Assembly (NCBI GenBank): GCA_903901915.1
Contig: CAIUSV010000062.1
Coordinates: 1 to 41,184 of the forward strand
DNA from: an uncultured Rhodospirillaceae bacterium
GTDB taxonomy: Bacteria; Pseudomonadota; Alphaproteobacteria; Rhodospirillales; Magnetospirillaceae
DNA length: 41,184 nucleotides
Direction of reading: 5' to 3'
This document shows, piece by piece, positions 8,994 through 18,982 of the stretch. The position numbers and the translations under genes were made by a program. Numbering within the stretch: the first letter of the stretch is position 1; each line of letters starts with the position of its first letter. The notes below the pieces were generated by a model that saw only the letters and a list, made by a program, of their open reading frames with translations, was not told where the DNA came from and did no database searches.

Positions 8994-9077
8994 ATGCTCG
9001 ACGCGATACTCATCATCGGCGCGGTGGCGTTTTTCCTGCTGGCGGCGGCATTCGTCCGCGGCTGCGACCGCATCTGA
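8994..9077 (+). CDS. 27-residue single-pass membrane micropeptide leading the kdpFABC operon
   Basis: A short reading frame, MLDAILIIGAVAFFLLAAAF followed by VRGCDRI. It is one hydrophobic helix (about residues 4-21) with a short basic, Cys-containing tail. A GGAGAG ribosome-binding site precedes the ATG, and kdpF starts 15 bases after its stop. Similar tiny proteins ending in a CDR-like tail occur ahead of kdpF or kdpA in other proteobacterial kdp operons as far as I recall; I know of no assigned role. By position and KdpF-like size it may be an extra Kdp subunit or stabiliser. Confidence that it is translated is moderate. Confidence 0.7.
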   Translation: MLDAILIIGAVAFFLLAAAFVRGCDRI

Positions 9078-9092
9078 GGAAGGGCAGCCCCC

Positions 9093-9182
9093 ATGACCAT
9101 CGACCTTGTCCTCGGCGGCGCCACGGCGGTGGGCCTTCTGGCCTATCTGGTCTACGCCCTCGTCCATCCCGAACGCTTCTAG
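9093..9182 (+). CDS. kdpF: KdpF, small stabilising subunit of the Kdp ATPase
   Basis: 29 residues ([20 protein letters not shown] then YALVHPERF), the canonical KdpF length. A single transmembrane helix ends in the family signature YLVYALxxPExF. In E. coli KdpF sits between KdpA and KdpB and stabilises the complex. It starts 15 bases after the upstream micropeptide and ends 10 bases before the kdpA GTG, with kdpA's ribosome-binding site AGGAGA overlapping its stop codon. Confidence 0.93.
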   Translation: MTIDLVLGGATAVGLLAYLVYALVHPERF

Positions 9183-9192
9183 GAGAACGGCC

Positions 9193-10914
9193 GTGAACGC
9201 CGCCGGCATCCTGCAAATCGTCCTCTATTTCGCCGTGCTGACCGCCGCCGCCATTCCGTTGGGCGCCTACATGGCGCGGGTCTACAGCTTCGAGCGCACC
9301 TGGCTCGACCCGGTGCTGCGGCCCATCGAACGCGGCATCCACCGTCTGTGCGCCATCGACCCCGAGGCCGAGCAGCATTGGACCGCCTACGCGCTGGCCT
9401 GCCTGATGTTCAGTCTGGTCGGGCTGTTGCTGATGTATGCCCTCATGCGGCTACAGGCGATGCTGCCGCTCAACCCCGCCGGACAGGTGGCGGTGGCGCC
9501 AGACCTTGCCTTCAACACCGCCGTCAGCTTCACCACCAACACCAACTGGCAGAACTATGGCGGCGAAAGCACCATGGCCTATCTCACCCAGATGGCGGGG
9601 ATGACGGTGAAGAACTTCACCTCGGCCGCCACCGGCATGGCGGTTCTGATCGCGCTGGTGCGCGGCTTCGCCCGACGCCAAAGCCGTACCGTGGGCAATT
9701 TCTATGTCGATGTCGTCCGCTCGACGCTTTACATCCTGCTGCCGCTGGCAACGGTGGTGGCGCTGGTGCTGGTGGCCCAGGGCGTGCCACAGAATTTCGA
9801 CGCCTACACCGACGTCGTCACCCTGGAAGGCGGCAGGCAGATCATCGCCCAAGGCCCGGCGGCATCCCAGGTGGCGATCAAGCATATCGGCACCAATGGC
9901 GGCGGCTTCTTCAACGCCAATTCCGCCCATCCGTTCGAGAATCCGACGGCACTGTCCAATCTGATCGAAATGACCGGGCAACTGCTGATCTCGGCCGGTC
10001 TGGTGTTCGCCTTCGGCCGCATGATCGGCGACCGGAGGCAGGGACGGGCGCTGTATATCGCCATGGCGCTGATGCTGGCGACGGGCATCATCGTCACCTA
10101 TTGGGCGGAAGGTGCCGGCAACCCGGCGCTGTCGGGCATCGACCTCGCCGCGACCGATCAGGCGCCGGGCGGCAACATGGAAGGCAAGGAGGTCCGTTTC
10201 GGCATCGCCAGTTCCGCCATCTTCGCCACCACCACCACCGCCACCTCGTGCGGCGCGGTCAATGCCATGCACGACAGCTTCACGCCGCTGGGCGGCATGG
10301 TGCCGCTGGTCAACATCATGCTGGGCGAGGTGATCTTCGGCGGTGTCGGCGCCGGACTGCACGGCATGATCGTCTTCGTCATCGTCACCGTGTTCATCGC
10401 CGGGCTGATGGTGGGGCGCACGCCGGAATATCTGGGCAAGAAGATGGAAGCCCGCGAGGTCAAGCTGGCGGTGTTGTGCATCCTGATCTTTCCGTTGTCG
10501 ATCCTGGGATTCGGCGCGGTGGCCGTGATGCTGCCGGCCGGGCTGGCGGGCATCGCCGCGCCGGGACCGCATGGCCTGACCGAGGTGCTGTACGCCTATA
10601 CCTCGGCCAGCGGCAACAACGGCTCGGCCTTCGGCGGATTGTCGGGCAACAGCTGGTTCTACAACACCACCTTGGGCGCGGCGATGCTGATCGGGCGCTT
10701 CCTGATCATCGTGCCGACGCTGGCCATCGCCGGCTCGCTGGCGGCGAAAAAGATCGTGCCACCATCATCCGGCACCTTTCCCACCCACGGGTCGCAGTTC
10801 ATCGGCCTGCTGATCGCCATCATCTGCGTGATCGGCGGCCTGACCTTCTTCCCGGTTCTCGCCCTTGGTCCGATCGTCGAGCATCTGCTGCTCGGCGCCG
10901 GTACCCTGTTCTAG
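9193..10914 (+). CDS. kdpA: KdpA, potassium-translocating subunit
   Basis: KdpA is the channel-like subunit that selects potassium for the KdpFABC P-type ATPase. The 573-residue product starts at a GTG ([12 protein letters not shown] follows) with AGGAGA eight bases upstream; an in-frame ATG further up lies inside kdpF and is rejected. Four pore-loop repeats are visible: [11 protein letters not shown] (115-125), [15 protein letters not shown] (about 233), [14 protein letters not shown] (about 346) and [12 protein letters not shown] (about 472). Each carries the Gly-containing selectivity filter typical of the SKT superfamily. About ten transmembrane helices are expected. Length and motifs indicate an intact protein. 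Confidence 0.98.
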   Translation: MNAAGILQIVLYFAVLTAAAIPLGAYMARVYSFERTWLDPVLRPIERGIHRLCAIDPEAEQHWTAYALACLMFSLVGLLLMYALMRLQAMLPLNPAGQVAVAPDLAFNTAVSFTTNTNWQNYGGESTMAYLTQMAGMTVKNFTSAATGMAVLIALVRGFARRQSRTVGNFYVDVVRSTLYILLPLATVVALVLVAQGVPQNFDAYTDVVTLEGGRQIIAQGPAASQVAIKHIGTNGGGFFNANSAHPFENPTALSNLIEMTGQLLISAGLVFAFGRMIGDRRQGRALYIAMALMLATGIIVTYWAEGAGNPALSGIDLAATDQAPGGNMEGKEVRFGIASSAIFATTTTATSCGAVNAMHDSFTPLGGMVPLVNIMLGEVIFGGVGAGLHGMIVFVIVTVFIAGLMVGRTPEYLGKKMEAREVKLAVLCILIFPLSILGFGAVAVMLPAGLAGIAAPGPHGLTEVLYAYTSASGNNGSAFGGLSGNSWFYNTTLGAAMLIGRFLIIVPTLAIAGSLAAKKIVPPSSGTFPTHGSQFIGLLIAIICVIGGLTFFPVLALGPIVEHLLLGAGTLF

Positions 10915-10929
10915 AAGGTCGCCCCCGCC

Positions 10930-13002
10930 ATGAGCATTCATCGTCCCCAAGGGGTCGCGCTGTTCGACGGTTCCATCATCCGGCCGGCGATCGTGTCTTC
11001 GTTCAGGAAGCTCGACCCGCGCGATCTGGCGCGCAATCCGGTAATGTTCACCACTGGCGTGGTCGCGCTTTTATCCACCGTGCTGTTCGCCCGCGATCTG
11101 GCGCTGGGCGGCGACTACCTCAAGGTGGTCGGGCAGATCGCCGCCTGGCTGTGGTTCACCGTGCTGTTCGCCAACTTCGCGGAAGCGGTGGCGGAAGGGC
11201 GCGGCAAGGCCCAGGCCGACAGCCTGCGCAAGACCAAGTCCGAGGCGGTGGCGCGCAAGCTGGCCTTCGCCGCCGCCGACGAGGCCACGGTGGTGCCGGC
11301 GTCGTCGCTGCGGGCCGGTGATCTGGTGGTGGCCGAGGCCGGCGACATCATCCCCGGCGACGGCGACGTGATCGCCGGCATCGCCACCGTGGACGAAAGC
11401 GCCATCACCGGCGAATCCGCACCGGTGATCCGCGAATCCGGCGGCGACCGTTCGGCGGTGACCGGCGGCACCCGGGTGGTGTCCGACCGCGTCGTGGTGC
11501 GCATCACCGCCAATCCCGGAGAATCCTTCCTCGACCGCATGATCGCCCTGGTCGAAGGAGCCAAGCGACAGAAAACCCCCAACGAGATCGCGCTGACCAT
11601 CCTGCTGGTGGGGTTGACCCTGATCTTCCTGATCGTGGTCGCCACCCTGCCGGCCTTCGCCCGCTATTCCGGCACCGACATCCCGGTGGCGTTCCTGATC
11701 GCCCTGCTGGTCACCTTGATCCCCACCACCATCGGCGGATTGCTGTCGGCCATCGGCATCGCCGGCATGGACAGGCTGGTGCGCTTCAACGTCATCGCCA
11801 AGTCGGGCCGTGCCGTCGAGGCGGCCGGCGACATCGACGTTCTGCTGCTGGACAAGACCGGGACCATCACGCTCGGCGCCCGTCAGGCCGCCGAGTTCAT
11901 CGCCCTGTCCAACGTCAACGAGCGCGATCTGGCCGAGGCGGCGTTCCTGTCGTCGCTGGCCGACGAGACCCCCGAGGGCAAGTCCATCGTCGCCCTCGCC
12001 CGCGGCCGCTTCGGCTTCGGCGATCCCGATCCGGCCCGGGCCATGACCTTCGTGCCGTTCTCCGCCCACACCCGCATGTCGGGGGTGGACGTCTGGACCG
12101 GCGGCGACATGGTCGAGATTCGCAAGGGCGCCACCGATTCGGTGACCAATTTCATCGCCGCCAAGGAGGGAAAGACCCCCGGCGGCGTGCCGAGGGAACT
12201 GATACAGGCGGTGGAAAAGGTCGCCAAGGCCGGCGGCACGCCGCTGGTGGTGGTGCGTGGCGGCCGCCTGCTGGGGGTCATCCATCTCAAGGACATCGTC
12301 AAGCCCGGCATCCGCGAACGCTTTGCCACGCTACGCCAGATGGGCATCCGCACGGTAATGGTCACCGGCGACAACCCGCTGACCGCCGCCGCCATCGCCG
12401 CCGAAGCCGGCGTCGACGACTTCCTGGCCGAGGCGACGCCGGAAAACAAGCTGGACCTGATCCGCAAGGAACAACAGGGCGGCAGGCTGGTCGCCATGTG
12501 CGGCGACGGCTCCAACGACGCCCCCGCCCTGGCCCAGGCCGATGTCGGCGTCGCCATGAACACCGGCACCCAGGCGGCCCGCGAGGCCGGCAACATGGTC
12601 GATCTGGAAAGCGACCCGACCAAGCTGATCGAGATCGTGATGATCGGCAAACAGTTGCTGATGAGCCGGGGCTCGTTGACCACCTTTTCCATCGCCAACG
12701 ACGTCGCCAAGTACTTCGCCATCATTCCGGCGCTGTTCCTGGTGTCCTATCCCCAGTTGCAGGCACTGAACATCATGCGCCTGGCCAGCCCGCAAAGCGC
12801 CATCCTGTCGGCGATCGTATTCAACGCCCTGATCATCATCGCGCTGATCCCGCTGGCGCTGCGCGGAGTCAAGTACCGCCCCGCCGGAGCCGAAGCGCTG
12901 TTGCGCCGCAATATCCTGGTCTATGGCCTGGGCGGCCTGATCGTCCCCTTCATCGGCATCAAGGCCATCGACCTGCTGGTCGCCGCCTTCGGGCTGGCCT
13001 GA
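10930..13002 (+). CDS. kdpB: KdpB, catalytic P-type ATPase subunit
   Basis: 690-residue ATP-hydrolysing subunit of the high-affinity potassium pump. The actuator motif ITGES is near residue 160, which in E. coli carries the inhibitory phosphoserine on the TGES serine. The phosphorylation motif is [10 protein letters not shown] with D308. The nucleotide domain includes [11 protein letters not shown] and the [11 protein letters not shown] region, followed by VTGDNPLTA and the hinge [19 protein letters not shown] near 525. It starts 15 bases after kdpA and kdpC follows 15 bases after its stop. Complete and canonical. Confidence 0.98.
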   Translation: MSIHRPQGVALFDGSIIRPAIVSSFRKLDPRDLARNPVMFTTGVVALLSTVLFARDLALGGDYLKVVGQIAAWLWFTVLFANFAEAVAEGRGKAQADSLRKTKSEAVARKLAFAAADEATVVPASSLRAGDLVVAEAGDIIPGDGDVIAGIATVDESAITGESAPVIRESGGDRSAVTGGTRVVSDRVVVRITANPGESFLDRMIALVEGAKRQKTPNEIALTILLVGLTLIFLIVVATLPAFARYSGTDIPVAFLIALLVTLIPTTIGGLLSAIGIAGMDRLVRFNVIAKSGRAVEAAGDIDVLLLDKTGTITLGARQAAEFIALSNVNERDLAEAAFLSSLADETPEGKSIVALARGRFGFGDPDPARAMTFVPFSAHTRMSGVDVWTGGDMVEIRKGATDSVTNFIAAKEGKTPGGVPRELIQAVEKVAKAGGTPLVVVRGGRLLGVIHLKDIVKPGIRERFATLRQMGIRTVMVTGDNPLTAAAIAAEAGVDDFLAEATPENKLDLIRKEQQGGRLVAMCGDGSNDAPALAQADVGVAMNTGTQAAREAGNMVDLESDPTKLIEIVMIGKQLLMSRGSLTTFSIANDVAKYFAIIPALFLVSYPQLQALNIMRLASPQSAILSAIVFNALIIIALIPLALRGVKYRPAGAEALLRRNILVYGLGGLIVPFIGIKAIDLLVAAFGLA

Positions 13003-13017
13003 GCCGGGAGAGTTTCC

Positions 13018-13638
13018 ATGCTGAAGCACCTGAAACCCGCCATCCTGCTGACCCTGGTATTGACCGTGCTGACCGGGCTGGCCTATCCCGTCGCCATCAC
13101 CGGACTTGCCGGGGCGCTGTTTCCGCATCAAGCCCATGGCAGCCTGATCGAACGCAACGGCGCCGTGGTCGGCTCCGAGCTGATCGGCCAGAACTTCACC
13201 CGACCGGACTATTTCCACCCCCGGCCGTCGGCCACCACCACCACCGATCCCGACGACCCGGCCAAAACGGTACCCGCGCCCTATAACGCCGCAAGTTCGG
13301 GCGCCAGCAACGCCGCCCCCAGTTCGCGGTCGTTCATCGACGGCGTCCTGGCCCTGGCCGGGCAGCTTCGGGCCGAGAACCCCGACGCCGAGGTGGCCTT
13401 GCCCATTGATCTGGCCACCGCCTCGGCCAGCGGCCTCGATCCGCACATCTCGCCCCAGGCCGCCGAGTTTCAGGTGCCGCGCGTCGCCAAGGCCCGCGGC
13501 ATGGCCGACGCCGACCTGCGGGCGATGATCGCCCACGCCACCGAGGGACGCACCTTCGGCGTCCTGGGCGAGGCGACGGTGAACGTACTGAAGCTCAACC
13601 TCGCCCTGGACGAGGCCAGTGGCGGAGCGCGGCGATAG
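13018..13638 (+). CDS. kdpC: KdpC, assembly/catalytic chaperone subunit
   Basis: 206 residues. One N-terminal transmembrane helix (about 10-32, ILLTLVLTVLTGLAYPVAIT) anchors a soluble periplasmic domain with GSELIGQNFTRPDYFHPRPS and GASNAAPSSR. A C-terminal helix bundle includes ASASGLDPHISPQAA and VNVLKLNLAL. KdpC is needed for assembly and raises the ATP affinity of KdpB. It is the last gene of kdpFABC and ends 3 bases before the convergent response-regulator gene, leaving no room for a terminator outside coding sequence. Confidence 0.97.
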   Translation: MLKHLKPAILLTLVLTVLTGLAYPVAITGLAGALFPHQAHGSLIERNGAVVGSELIGQNFTRPDYFHPRPSATTTTDPDDPAKTVPAPYNAASSGASNAAPSSRSFIDGVLALAGQLRAENPDAEVALPIDLATASASGLDPHISPQAAEFQVPRVAKARGMADADLRAMIAHATEGRTFGVLGEATVNVLKLNLALDEASGGARR

Positions 13639-13641
13639 CGC

Positions 13642-14061
13642 CTACTGCCGGCCGGCCGCCAGGGGATCGCCCCCGGCGGGGGCGGCAACCGGAATTCCCG
13701 CCGCCGCCAGCTTGACGGCCAGGATGCCGATGTCGAACGGCTTCATGATATATTCGTCGACCCCTTCGGCGACCGCCCGCTGAATATGTTCAAGATCGCT
13801 TTCGATGGTGCACAGCACCACCTTCGGCCGGCTGCCGCCGGGAAGCCGGCGCAGCTCCTGAACGAAGGTGAAGCCGTCCATCACCGGCATGTTCCAGTCC
13901 ACCAGCACCACGTCGGGCATCTCGGCCCGGCAGACGGCCAAGGCGGCGGCGCCGTCCTCGGCCTCGCTCACCCGCAGGCCCAGCTGGGCCAGCATCCGAC
14001 CGTGGATGGACCGGATCAGTCGCGAATCGTCGATCACCAGACAATGAAGCATTTGAGCCAT
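13642..14061 (-). CDS. Single-domain CheY-like response regulator
   Basis: 139 residues: a lone receiver domain with acidic residues D11/D12 (VIDDSR), phosphoacceptor D55 (LVDWNMPVMDG), a T in VLCTIES and K in IMKPFD. There is no output domain, only an Ala/Gly-rich tail of about 15 residues. Lone receivers act on a partner protein, such as a flagellar switch or a kinase. The start is the ATG of MAQMLHCLVIDDS; a reading extended upstream adds residues unlike a receiver. It is convergent with kdpC but unlikely to be part of Kdp signalling. The partner is unknown. Confidence 0.9.
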   Translation of the reverse strand: MAQMLHCLVIDDSRLIRSIHGRMLAQLGLRVSEAEDGAAALAVCRAEMPDVVLVDWNMPVMDGFTFVQELRRLPGGSRPKVVLCTIESDLEHIQRAVAEGVDEYIMKPFDIGILAVKLAAAGIPVAAPAGGDPLAAGRQ

Positions 14062-14189
14062 TCCGCCGCCGCCAATCGACCCCGGCGTAACTATAGCGCG
14101 GAATGGGGTCCCCTGGCACCACCCCATGACCTCCTGTTCGAGCCGAACGGCAATCGCTATACTTCCGCCAGCGATAGGGAGATGCCGCC

Positions 14190-15065
14190 ATGAGGATCGA
14201 TCGCCGTGCCGTGATGCTGGGCTTGGCCGGGGCGGGTCTGACCGCCGCCCTGCCCGCCCGCGCCCAATTCAACAGCCGCGATGCGATCCGAAGCGGCGGT
14301 GGCCCCTCGGCCCTGGCCTCCGAGGACGACGAAATCGCCCTTGGCCAGGCGTCGATGCCCGGCCGGATCAAGGGCGGCGGCGGCGCCTATCCCGATCCCA
14401 GGGCGCAAGAGGCCTTGCGCCGATTCATCCGGCCGCTGGTGGCGGTCTGCGACCGGCCCCACCTGCCGTGGACCGCCGTACTGACCAATTCGAGGGAACC
14501 CAACGCCAACGCCAGTTTGGGCGGCACCCTGGTGGTCTGCGCCGGACTGGTCGCCATGTGCGAGACGCAAGGGGAACTGGCCTCGGCGCTGGCCCACGAG
14601 ATCGGCCATGTGGACCGCCTTCACATCAACGCCAAGATGGATCTGGCGCTGCTGATGGATCAGGCCGGCATCGGCCAGGGGGGACTGACCCAGTTTTCCG
14701 GCGCCACCCTGCCGCCGGAAATCCAGGCCAAGACCGAGGGCCTGTTCAAACGGCTGCTGAGCGTCTCGTTCACCCGCATGGAGGAAGAGGAAGCCGACGC
14801 CCACATCGCCGTGATCTTCGACCGCCTCGGCCTCGACCTGCGTCCGGCGGCCAGCCTGTTCACCAAATTGGCCAAGGCCGGGGACAATTTCAGCTTCGAG
14901 ACCAATCTGACCGACGACCACCCCGCCCCCATGGCGCGGGCCCAACGCATCATGGATCAGGTGGCGTTCAACGCGCCGCGCGGGCGCGAGCCGCAATTGC
15001 CGGGCTGGGAAGAACTCAAGGCCCCCTTCCCCACCCCGGCGAAATTCCGCCTGCGGCAGGATTAA
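14190..15065 (+). CDS. Exported M48-family zinc metalloprotease
   Basis: 291 residues with an N-terminal signal peptide (RRAVMLGLAGAGLTAALPAR, cleavage near AQF). The peptidase M48 domain has the zinc motif HEIGH (H136, E137, H140) and the third-ligand region TRMEEEEAD (E199 by alignment to SRxxExEAD). There are no clear transmembrane helices after the signal, so it is a periplasmic BepA/YfgC- or LoiP-like protease, possibly for outer-membrane quality control. It lacks the TPR domain of full-length BepA. A GGGAGA ribosome-binding site precedes the ATG. Its 3' end overlaps the convergent stress-protein gene by four bases. Confidence 0.88.
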   Translation: MRIDRRAVMLGLAGAGLTAALPARAQFNSRDAIRSGGGPSALASEDDEIALGQASMPGRIKGGGGAYPDPRAQEALRRFIRPLVAVCDRPHLPWTAVLTNSREPNANASLGGTLVVCAGLVAMCETQGELASALAHEIGHVDRLHINAKMDLALLMDQAGIGQGGLTQFSGATLPPEIQAKTEGLFKRLLSVSFTRMEEEEADAHIAVIFDRLGLDLRPAASLFTKLAKAGDNFSFETNLTDDHPAPMARAQRIMDQVAFNAPRGREPQLPGWEELKAPFPTPAKFRLRQD

Positions 15066-15865
15066 CTGGCGAACAGCACCGGCAGCCCGGCATGGGCAAG
15101 GATGTGGCGGGTTCCGGCGCCGATCTTGCCGCCGAAGGACAGAGCCTTGCCACGATGCGCCCCCACCACCAGCAGGTCGCAATCCAGGTCGTAGGCCCGC
15201 GACAGCAGGGCATCCATCACCCCAAGGTCCTCGATGTGAAAGCGTTCGCCGCTCACCGGCAGGCCGTGGGCGCGCAGGTGCTCGACCACATCCACCCGAG
15301 GCGTTGTGTCGGTAAGACCGCCGGTGCGGCCGACCGACGCCACCACCACCTGCTCGGCCCCCGCCATCAACGGCAGGGAATCGTGCAGAGCGCGCGCCGC
15401 CTCCTTGCCCGAACGCCAGCCGATCACCACCCGCCGTCCGACCGTAGCCGATGCGCCGCCGGGCGGAACCACCAGAACCGGCCGCCCCGAAAGCAGGATC
15501 AGCTTCTCGACGAAATCGGCGGGAACCCGCCCGCCGCGCCGCTGCGACTGTCCCACCACCACCAGATCGACGTAGTGGCAGCAAAACACCGCCTCGGCCA
15601 CCAGTTGCTCGGGTCCACCGCGTTCGATCTGCCACCAGCGGGTCTCGATTCCGGCGGTGGCGGCGTCGAAGGCGCGCTTGGCCGCCTCGGCGGCGGCCAG
15701 CAGCGCCTCGCTGGGCAGGGTGGCCACCACGGAGGGAGCATGGGTTTCGTTGCGGGCGAACAGGCCGGTCAGTCGCGCGCCGAACCGGCGGGCCTGCGAA
15801 ATCGCCAGCCCCAGCGCACTACCGTCGTCACCGTCCACATGGACAAGAATATCCTTGATGCTCAT
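15062..15865 (-). CDS. Tandem-domain universal stress protein
   Basis: 267 residues with two UspA-type domains in one chain. Domain 1 starts SIKDILVHVDGDDGSALGLA. Domain 2 (about 150-267) has VVIGWRSGKEAARALHDSLP and a C-terminal nucleotide-loop-like stretch GAHRGKALSFGGKIGAGTRH followed by LPVLFA. Such proteins bind ATP or AMP and are induced by starvation or respiratory stress. Start: the ATG at 15865 has AAGGTG about six bases upstream; an in-frame ATG three codons earlier has none. Function beyond the fold is unknown. Confidence 0.88.
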   Translation of the reverse strand: MSIKDILVHVDGDDGSALGLAISQARRFGARLTGLFARNETHAPSVVATLPSEALLAAAEAAKRAFDAATAGIETRWWQIERGGPEQLVAEAVFCCHYVDLVVVGQSQRRGGRVPADFVEKLILLSGRPVLVVPPGGASATVGRRVVIGWRSGKEAARALHDSLPLMAGAEQVVVASVGRTGGLTDTTPRVDVVEHLRAHGLPVSGERFHIEDLGVMDALLSRAYDLDCDLLVVGAHRGKALSFGGKIGAGTRHILAHAGLPVLFAS

Positions 15866-15958
15866 CTGGCCCACCTTGCGCGAAATTCGGTGGTCAGTTC
15901 ACCGCCGGAACCGCACGCCGTCAAGGAAAATCACGCAATTCGGTATGGAAATGCTGCT

Positions 15959-16636
15959 TTAGCCGCCGCAGCGGTCCAGGGCGGCTTTCATGTGATCGGG
16001 GACCGGGGCGACCACGGCGATGGGAGGCTTGCCGGGATGGAACGGCAGCGACACGGCGCGCGAATGCAACAGCAGCCGATCGCCTTCCAGGGTTCCCGTC
16101 CCCCGTCCATAGATGGCGTCCCCCACCAGCGGATGGCCGATGGCGGCGCAATGGGCGCGTATCTGATGGGTCCGCCCGGTAAGCGGCCGGCACTCCAGCC
16201 ACGATAGCCGGTCATCGCCGCCCAGCAGCCGCCATTCGGTGACCGAGGCCAGACCGGATCGCTCGACCTCCATCTTCCAGCCGAAGCTGCGTTCGCGCTT
16301 CTTCAGCGGCAGGTCGATCACGCCGTGGTCGTCGCGCGGCCGCCCCACCACCACCGCCCAATAGGTCTTGTCCACCCGCCCCTCGGCGAACAGCCGGCCG
16401 AGGGCGGCCAACGCCTTGCGGTGACGGCCCAGCACCAGACAGCCCGAGGTCTCGCGGTCAAGGCGATGGGCCAGTTCCGGAGCCTGCGCCAGGCCGAAAC
16501 TCAGAGCGGCGAGATAAAGTTGGAGATGGTCTCCCCCCTTGGGCCCGGCATGCACCGCCAGACCGGCCGGCTTGTCGATGACCAGAACGGCGGGATCGCG
16601 GTACAGCAGGCGCCCCAGCAGGTCTTCCGGAGTCAT
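15959..16636 (-). CDS. RluA-family pseudouridine synthase
   Basis: 225 residues. The catalytic motif HRLDRETSG (D60 is the nucleophile) is clear, preceded by VLVIDKPAGLAVHAGP and followed by KTYWAVVVG, ECRPLTGRTHQIRAH and IGHPLVGDAIYG, the standard RluA/RluC core. It has no S4 domain, so it is a short, catalytic-domain-only form like RluA or TruC. It isomerises uridine in rRNA or tRNA; the target site cannot be told. The ATG at 16636 overlaps the stop of the hybrid kinase gene (ATGA), an odd partner suggesting coupling by position rather than function. Confidence 0.88.
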   Translation of the reverse strand: MTPEDLLGRLLYRDPAVLVIDKPAGLAVHAGPKGGDHLQLYLAALSFGLAQAPELAHRLDRETSGCLVLGRHRKALAALGRLFAEGRVDKTYWAVVVGRPRDDHGVIDLPLKKRERSFGWKMEVERSGLASVTEWRLLGGDDRLSWLECRPLTGRTHQIRAHCAAIGHPLVGDAIYGRGTGTLEGDRLLLHSRAVSLPFHPGKPPIAVVAPVPDHMKAALDRCGG

Positions 16637-18579
16637 TCCACGCCCTGTAGGCCGAATTGCCGGATCACCGCTTGGCGCGCCGCCGCCCAATCGGCATCCA
16701 GCCGACCGGCCAGCCGGCGCAGCCCGACGCGGTCCCCCCGCGCCGCCGCGGCGGCGAGATCGGTGGCCAACCGGGACAGCCACTCGGTCCCGGAATAGGC
16801 GGCCAGCCCCCGCAGGTCATGCGCCACCCTGGCGGCGACCGTGGGATCATCGATGGCGGCGGCAAGCCGACGGCTGATTTCGTCGCCACTGTCCAAAAAG
16901 GTACGGGCCAGATCGGCGGCGCCGGCGCTGCCGAAGTGGGCGACCATGGCGGCCAAAGTCACCGGCAGATCCGCCTCGGATCGGGCCGGCGTCGCCGAGC
17001 GGGTCAGCAGCGCGGCAACGGTGGCGAACAGTTCGTCGGGATCGATGGGCTTGGCGACGTGGGCGTTCATGCCCGCCGCAAGGCAGACGTCGATGTCGGC
17101 CCGCATGGCATTGGCGGTCAGCGCCACGATGGGAATGCGCGACACGCCGCCGGGCAGGGCGCGGATGCGTCGGGCCGCCTCGGGACCATCGACCTCGGGC
17201 ATCTGCATGTCCATCAGCACCACATCGAAGCTGCCGCGACGAGCCTGATCCACTGCCTCGGCGCCATTGCCGGCGATCACCACCCGATGCCCCTCCCGGG
17301 TCAGCAGGCCGAGAGCCACCCTCTGGTTGAACAGATTATCCTCGGCCAACAGAATGGACAGCGGCGGCAGCCGGGCCGTCCCCGCGACCGGAACCGCCGC
17401 CTCGGCCAGGGCTTCGGCGGGAGCGAACGGCAGGCGAAAGCGGAAGCGGCTGCCATGCCCGGGGACACTGTCGACGCCGATGGCGCCGCCCAGGCCCTCG
17501 ACCATCTTCTTGCAGATGGCCAGGCCCAACCCCGAACCACCGAAGCGGCGATTGATCGAGGCGTCACCCTGAGTGAACGGCGTGAACAGGCGGGCAATCT
17601 GTTCCGGGTCCAAGCCGATGCCGCTGTCGCTGACGTGAAAGTCCACCGCCGGCAATCCGCCATCGTCGGGAACCGGGGCGGCACCGACGATGATACCGCC
17701 GCGTTCGGTGAATTTGACGGCATTGCCGACCAGATTGATCAGCACCTGCCGCAGCCGCGCGGCGTCGCCGCAGACCCAGGCGGGCAGATCATCGGCGAGT
17801 TCGAGGGCCAGGGTCAGGCCCTTTTCCTCGGCACGGGGCCGCATCAGCGACACCACCCCGCCGACGGTGCGACACAGGTCGAACGGCGTGGTCTCGAACT
17901 CGATGGCACCGGCATCCAACCGCGAGAAATCAAGAATGTCATTGATGATCGACAGCAGGGCGTCACCGGATTCGCGGATCACCTCGAGCTTCTCGCGATC
18001 CTCGGCTTCCAGCGGCCGGTCGGCCAGCAACCGCACCATGCCCAGGATGCTGTTCATCGGGGTGCGAATCTCGTGGCTCATCACCGCCAGGAATTCCGAC
18101 TTGGCGCGCTCGGCCTCGCGGGCCTGCACCACCGCCCGCCCCAGATGGCGATTTTTCAGCGCCAGTTCGGCATGAGCCTCGGCCAGGGCATTCTGCGCCC
18201 CCTTGAGGGTGCCGATGTCCACGGCGATGGAATACTTCGCCCGGCGACCGTCGAACCAGGTGACCATGGTCTCGCGCAGTTGGTACCAGCAGTCGTCGGT
18301 GTCGTTGAAATGCTCGAAGACGATGAAGTTTTCACCGCGCTGCCCGGCCTCTTGCAGGTCGGGCATCCGGCAGAACGGGCACGGCCGGTCCTGCTGATAG
18401 ATCCGCTGATAACACTTGTCGCCCAATTGCGCCCCAACCCGCTGACGCATGGCCCGGTTGGCGCAGATGATTTCGTGACTGGCGAAGTCGGCGACATAGA
18501 CGGGGAAGGGGATGACGTCGAAGATGACTTCCCAGTATCCCGGATCGCCTGGACTGCCCCCCGGAAACGGTATTGCCAT
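16633..18579 (-). CDS. Hybrid sensor kinase: Cys-PAS, HisKA, HATPase, receiver, HPt
   Basis: 648 residues, no transmembrane segment, predicted cytoplasmic. A PAS-like sensor (about 15-130) carries C56, C67 and C70 (KCYQ and RPCPFC) plus C97 in DDCWYQ, an arrangement suited to metal, Fe-S or thiol redox sensing. A short coiled linker leads to HisKA with [10 protein letters not shown] (H169), and HATPase with N286 (GNAVKF), DSGIGLD and [11 protein letters not shown]. The receiver has D457 ([11 protein letters not shown]) and the C-terminal HPt has [13 protein letters not shown] (H587). This is a full phosphorelay in one chain. A paralogue, now frameshifted, lies at 20186-21314. CheY-like and CheX-like genes lie just upstream on the same strand and may be its outputs. 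The stimulus is unknown. Confidence 0.92.
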   Translation of the reverse strand: MAIPFPGGSPGDPGYWEVIFDVIPFPVYVADFASHEIICANRAMRQRVGAQLGDKCYQRIYQQDRPCPFCRMPDLQEAGQRGENFIVFEHFNDTDDCWYQLRETMVTWFDGRRAKYSIAVDIGTLKGAQNALAEAHAELALKNRHLGRAVVQAREAERAKSEFLAVMSHEIRTPMNSILGMVRLLADRPLEAEDREKLEVIRESGDALLSIINDILDFSRLDAGAIEFETTPFDLCRTVGGVVSLMRPRAEEKGLTLALELADDLPAWVCGDAARLRQVLINLVGNAVKFTERGGIIVGAAPVPDDGGLPAVDFHVSDSGIGLDPEQIARLFTPFTQGDASINRRFGGSGLGLAICKKMVEGLGGAIGVDSVPGHGSRFRFRLPFAPAEALAEAAVPVAGTARLPPLSILLAEDNLFNQRVALGLLTREGHRVVIAGNGAEAVDQARRGSFDVVLMDMQMPEVDGPEAARRIRALPGGVSRIPIVALTANAMRADIDVCLAAGMNAHVAKPIDPDELFATVAALLTRSATPARSEADLPVTLAAMVAHFGSAGAADLARTFLDSGDEISRRLAAAIDDPTVAARVAHDLRGLAAYSGTEWLSRLATDLAAAAARGDRVGLRRLAGRLDADWAAARQAVIRQFGLQGVE

Positions 18580-18609
18580 GACCTTCCTCCCGGCGCGGGT
18601 CGATCGGGC

Positions 18610-18978
18610 TCAGCGCGCCATGACCTTGTCGATCATCTCGGCCAGCTTCTCCGGCCGTACCGGCTTGAGCACATAGCCCCTGGCCCCGGCGTCGAGGGCG
18701 TCGATCACCATCCGCTCTTGCCCGTGCGAGGTCACCATGACGATGCGGGCCTCGGGAAACTCCCCGACGATGCGCGCGGTGGCCTCGACCCCGTCCATGT
18801 CGGGCATGGTGATATCCATGGTGACCAGATCGGGAGCATGGCGGCGATAGGCCTCCACCGCCGTACCGCCGGTGCCGGCGGTGCCCACCACCCGATGCCC
18901 CAGCCCTTCCAGCAGAGCCGTAAGCTTTTTCACCGTGATCAACGAGTCGTCCACGATCAGTACCTTGAACGCCGTCAT
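18610..18978 (-). CDS. Stand-alone CheY-like response regulator
   Basis: 122 residues, receiver domain only: acidic pair D10/D11, phosphoacceptor D55 (LVTMDITMPDMDG), MVTSHGQ with the conserved Thr/Ser, and K in VLKPVRPEK. The TMDITMPDMDG and TSHGQE wording matches CheY of Gram-positive and Thermotoga type rather than E. coli CheY, which fits with a CheX-type phosphatase encoded immediately upstream. It sits 4 bases after the CheX-like gene and 30 bases before the hybrid kinase. Confidence 0.92.
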   Translation of the reverse strand: MTAFKVLIVDDSLITVKKLTALLEGLGHRVVGTAGTGGTAVEAYRRHAPDLVTMDITMPDMDGVEATARIVGEFPEARIVMVTSHGQERMVIDALDAGARGYVLKPVRPEKLAEMIDKVMAR

Positions 18979-18982
18979 TGCC

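Noticed and set aside
7715-9196. Long plus-strand open frame of about 490 codons opposite kdpD
   Set aside because: It is the antisense shadow of kdpD in GC-rich DNA; its translation is rich in Gly, Arg, His and Gln without any domain, while kdpD is clearly real.
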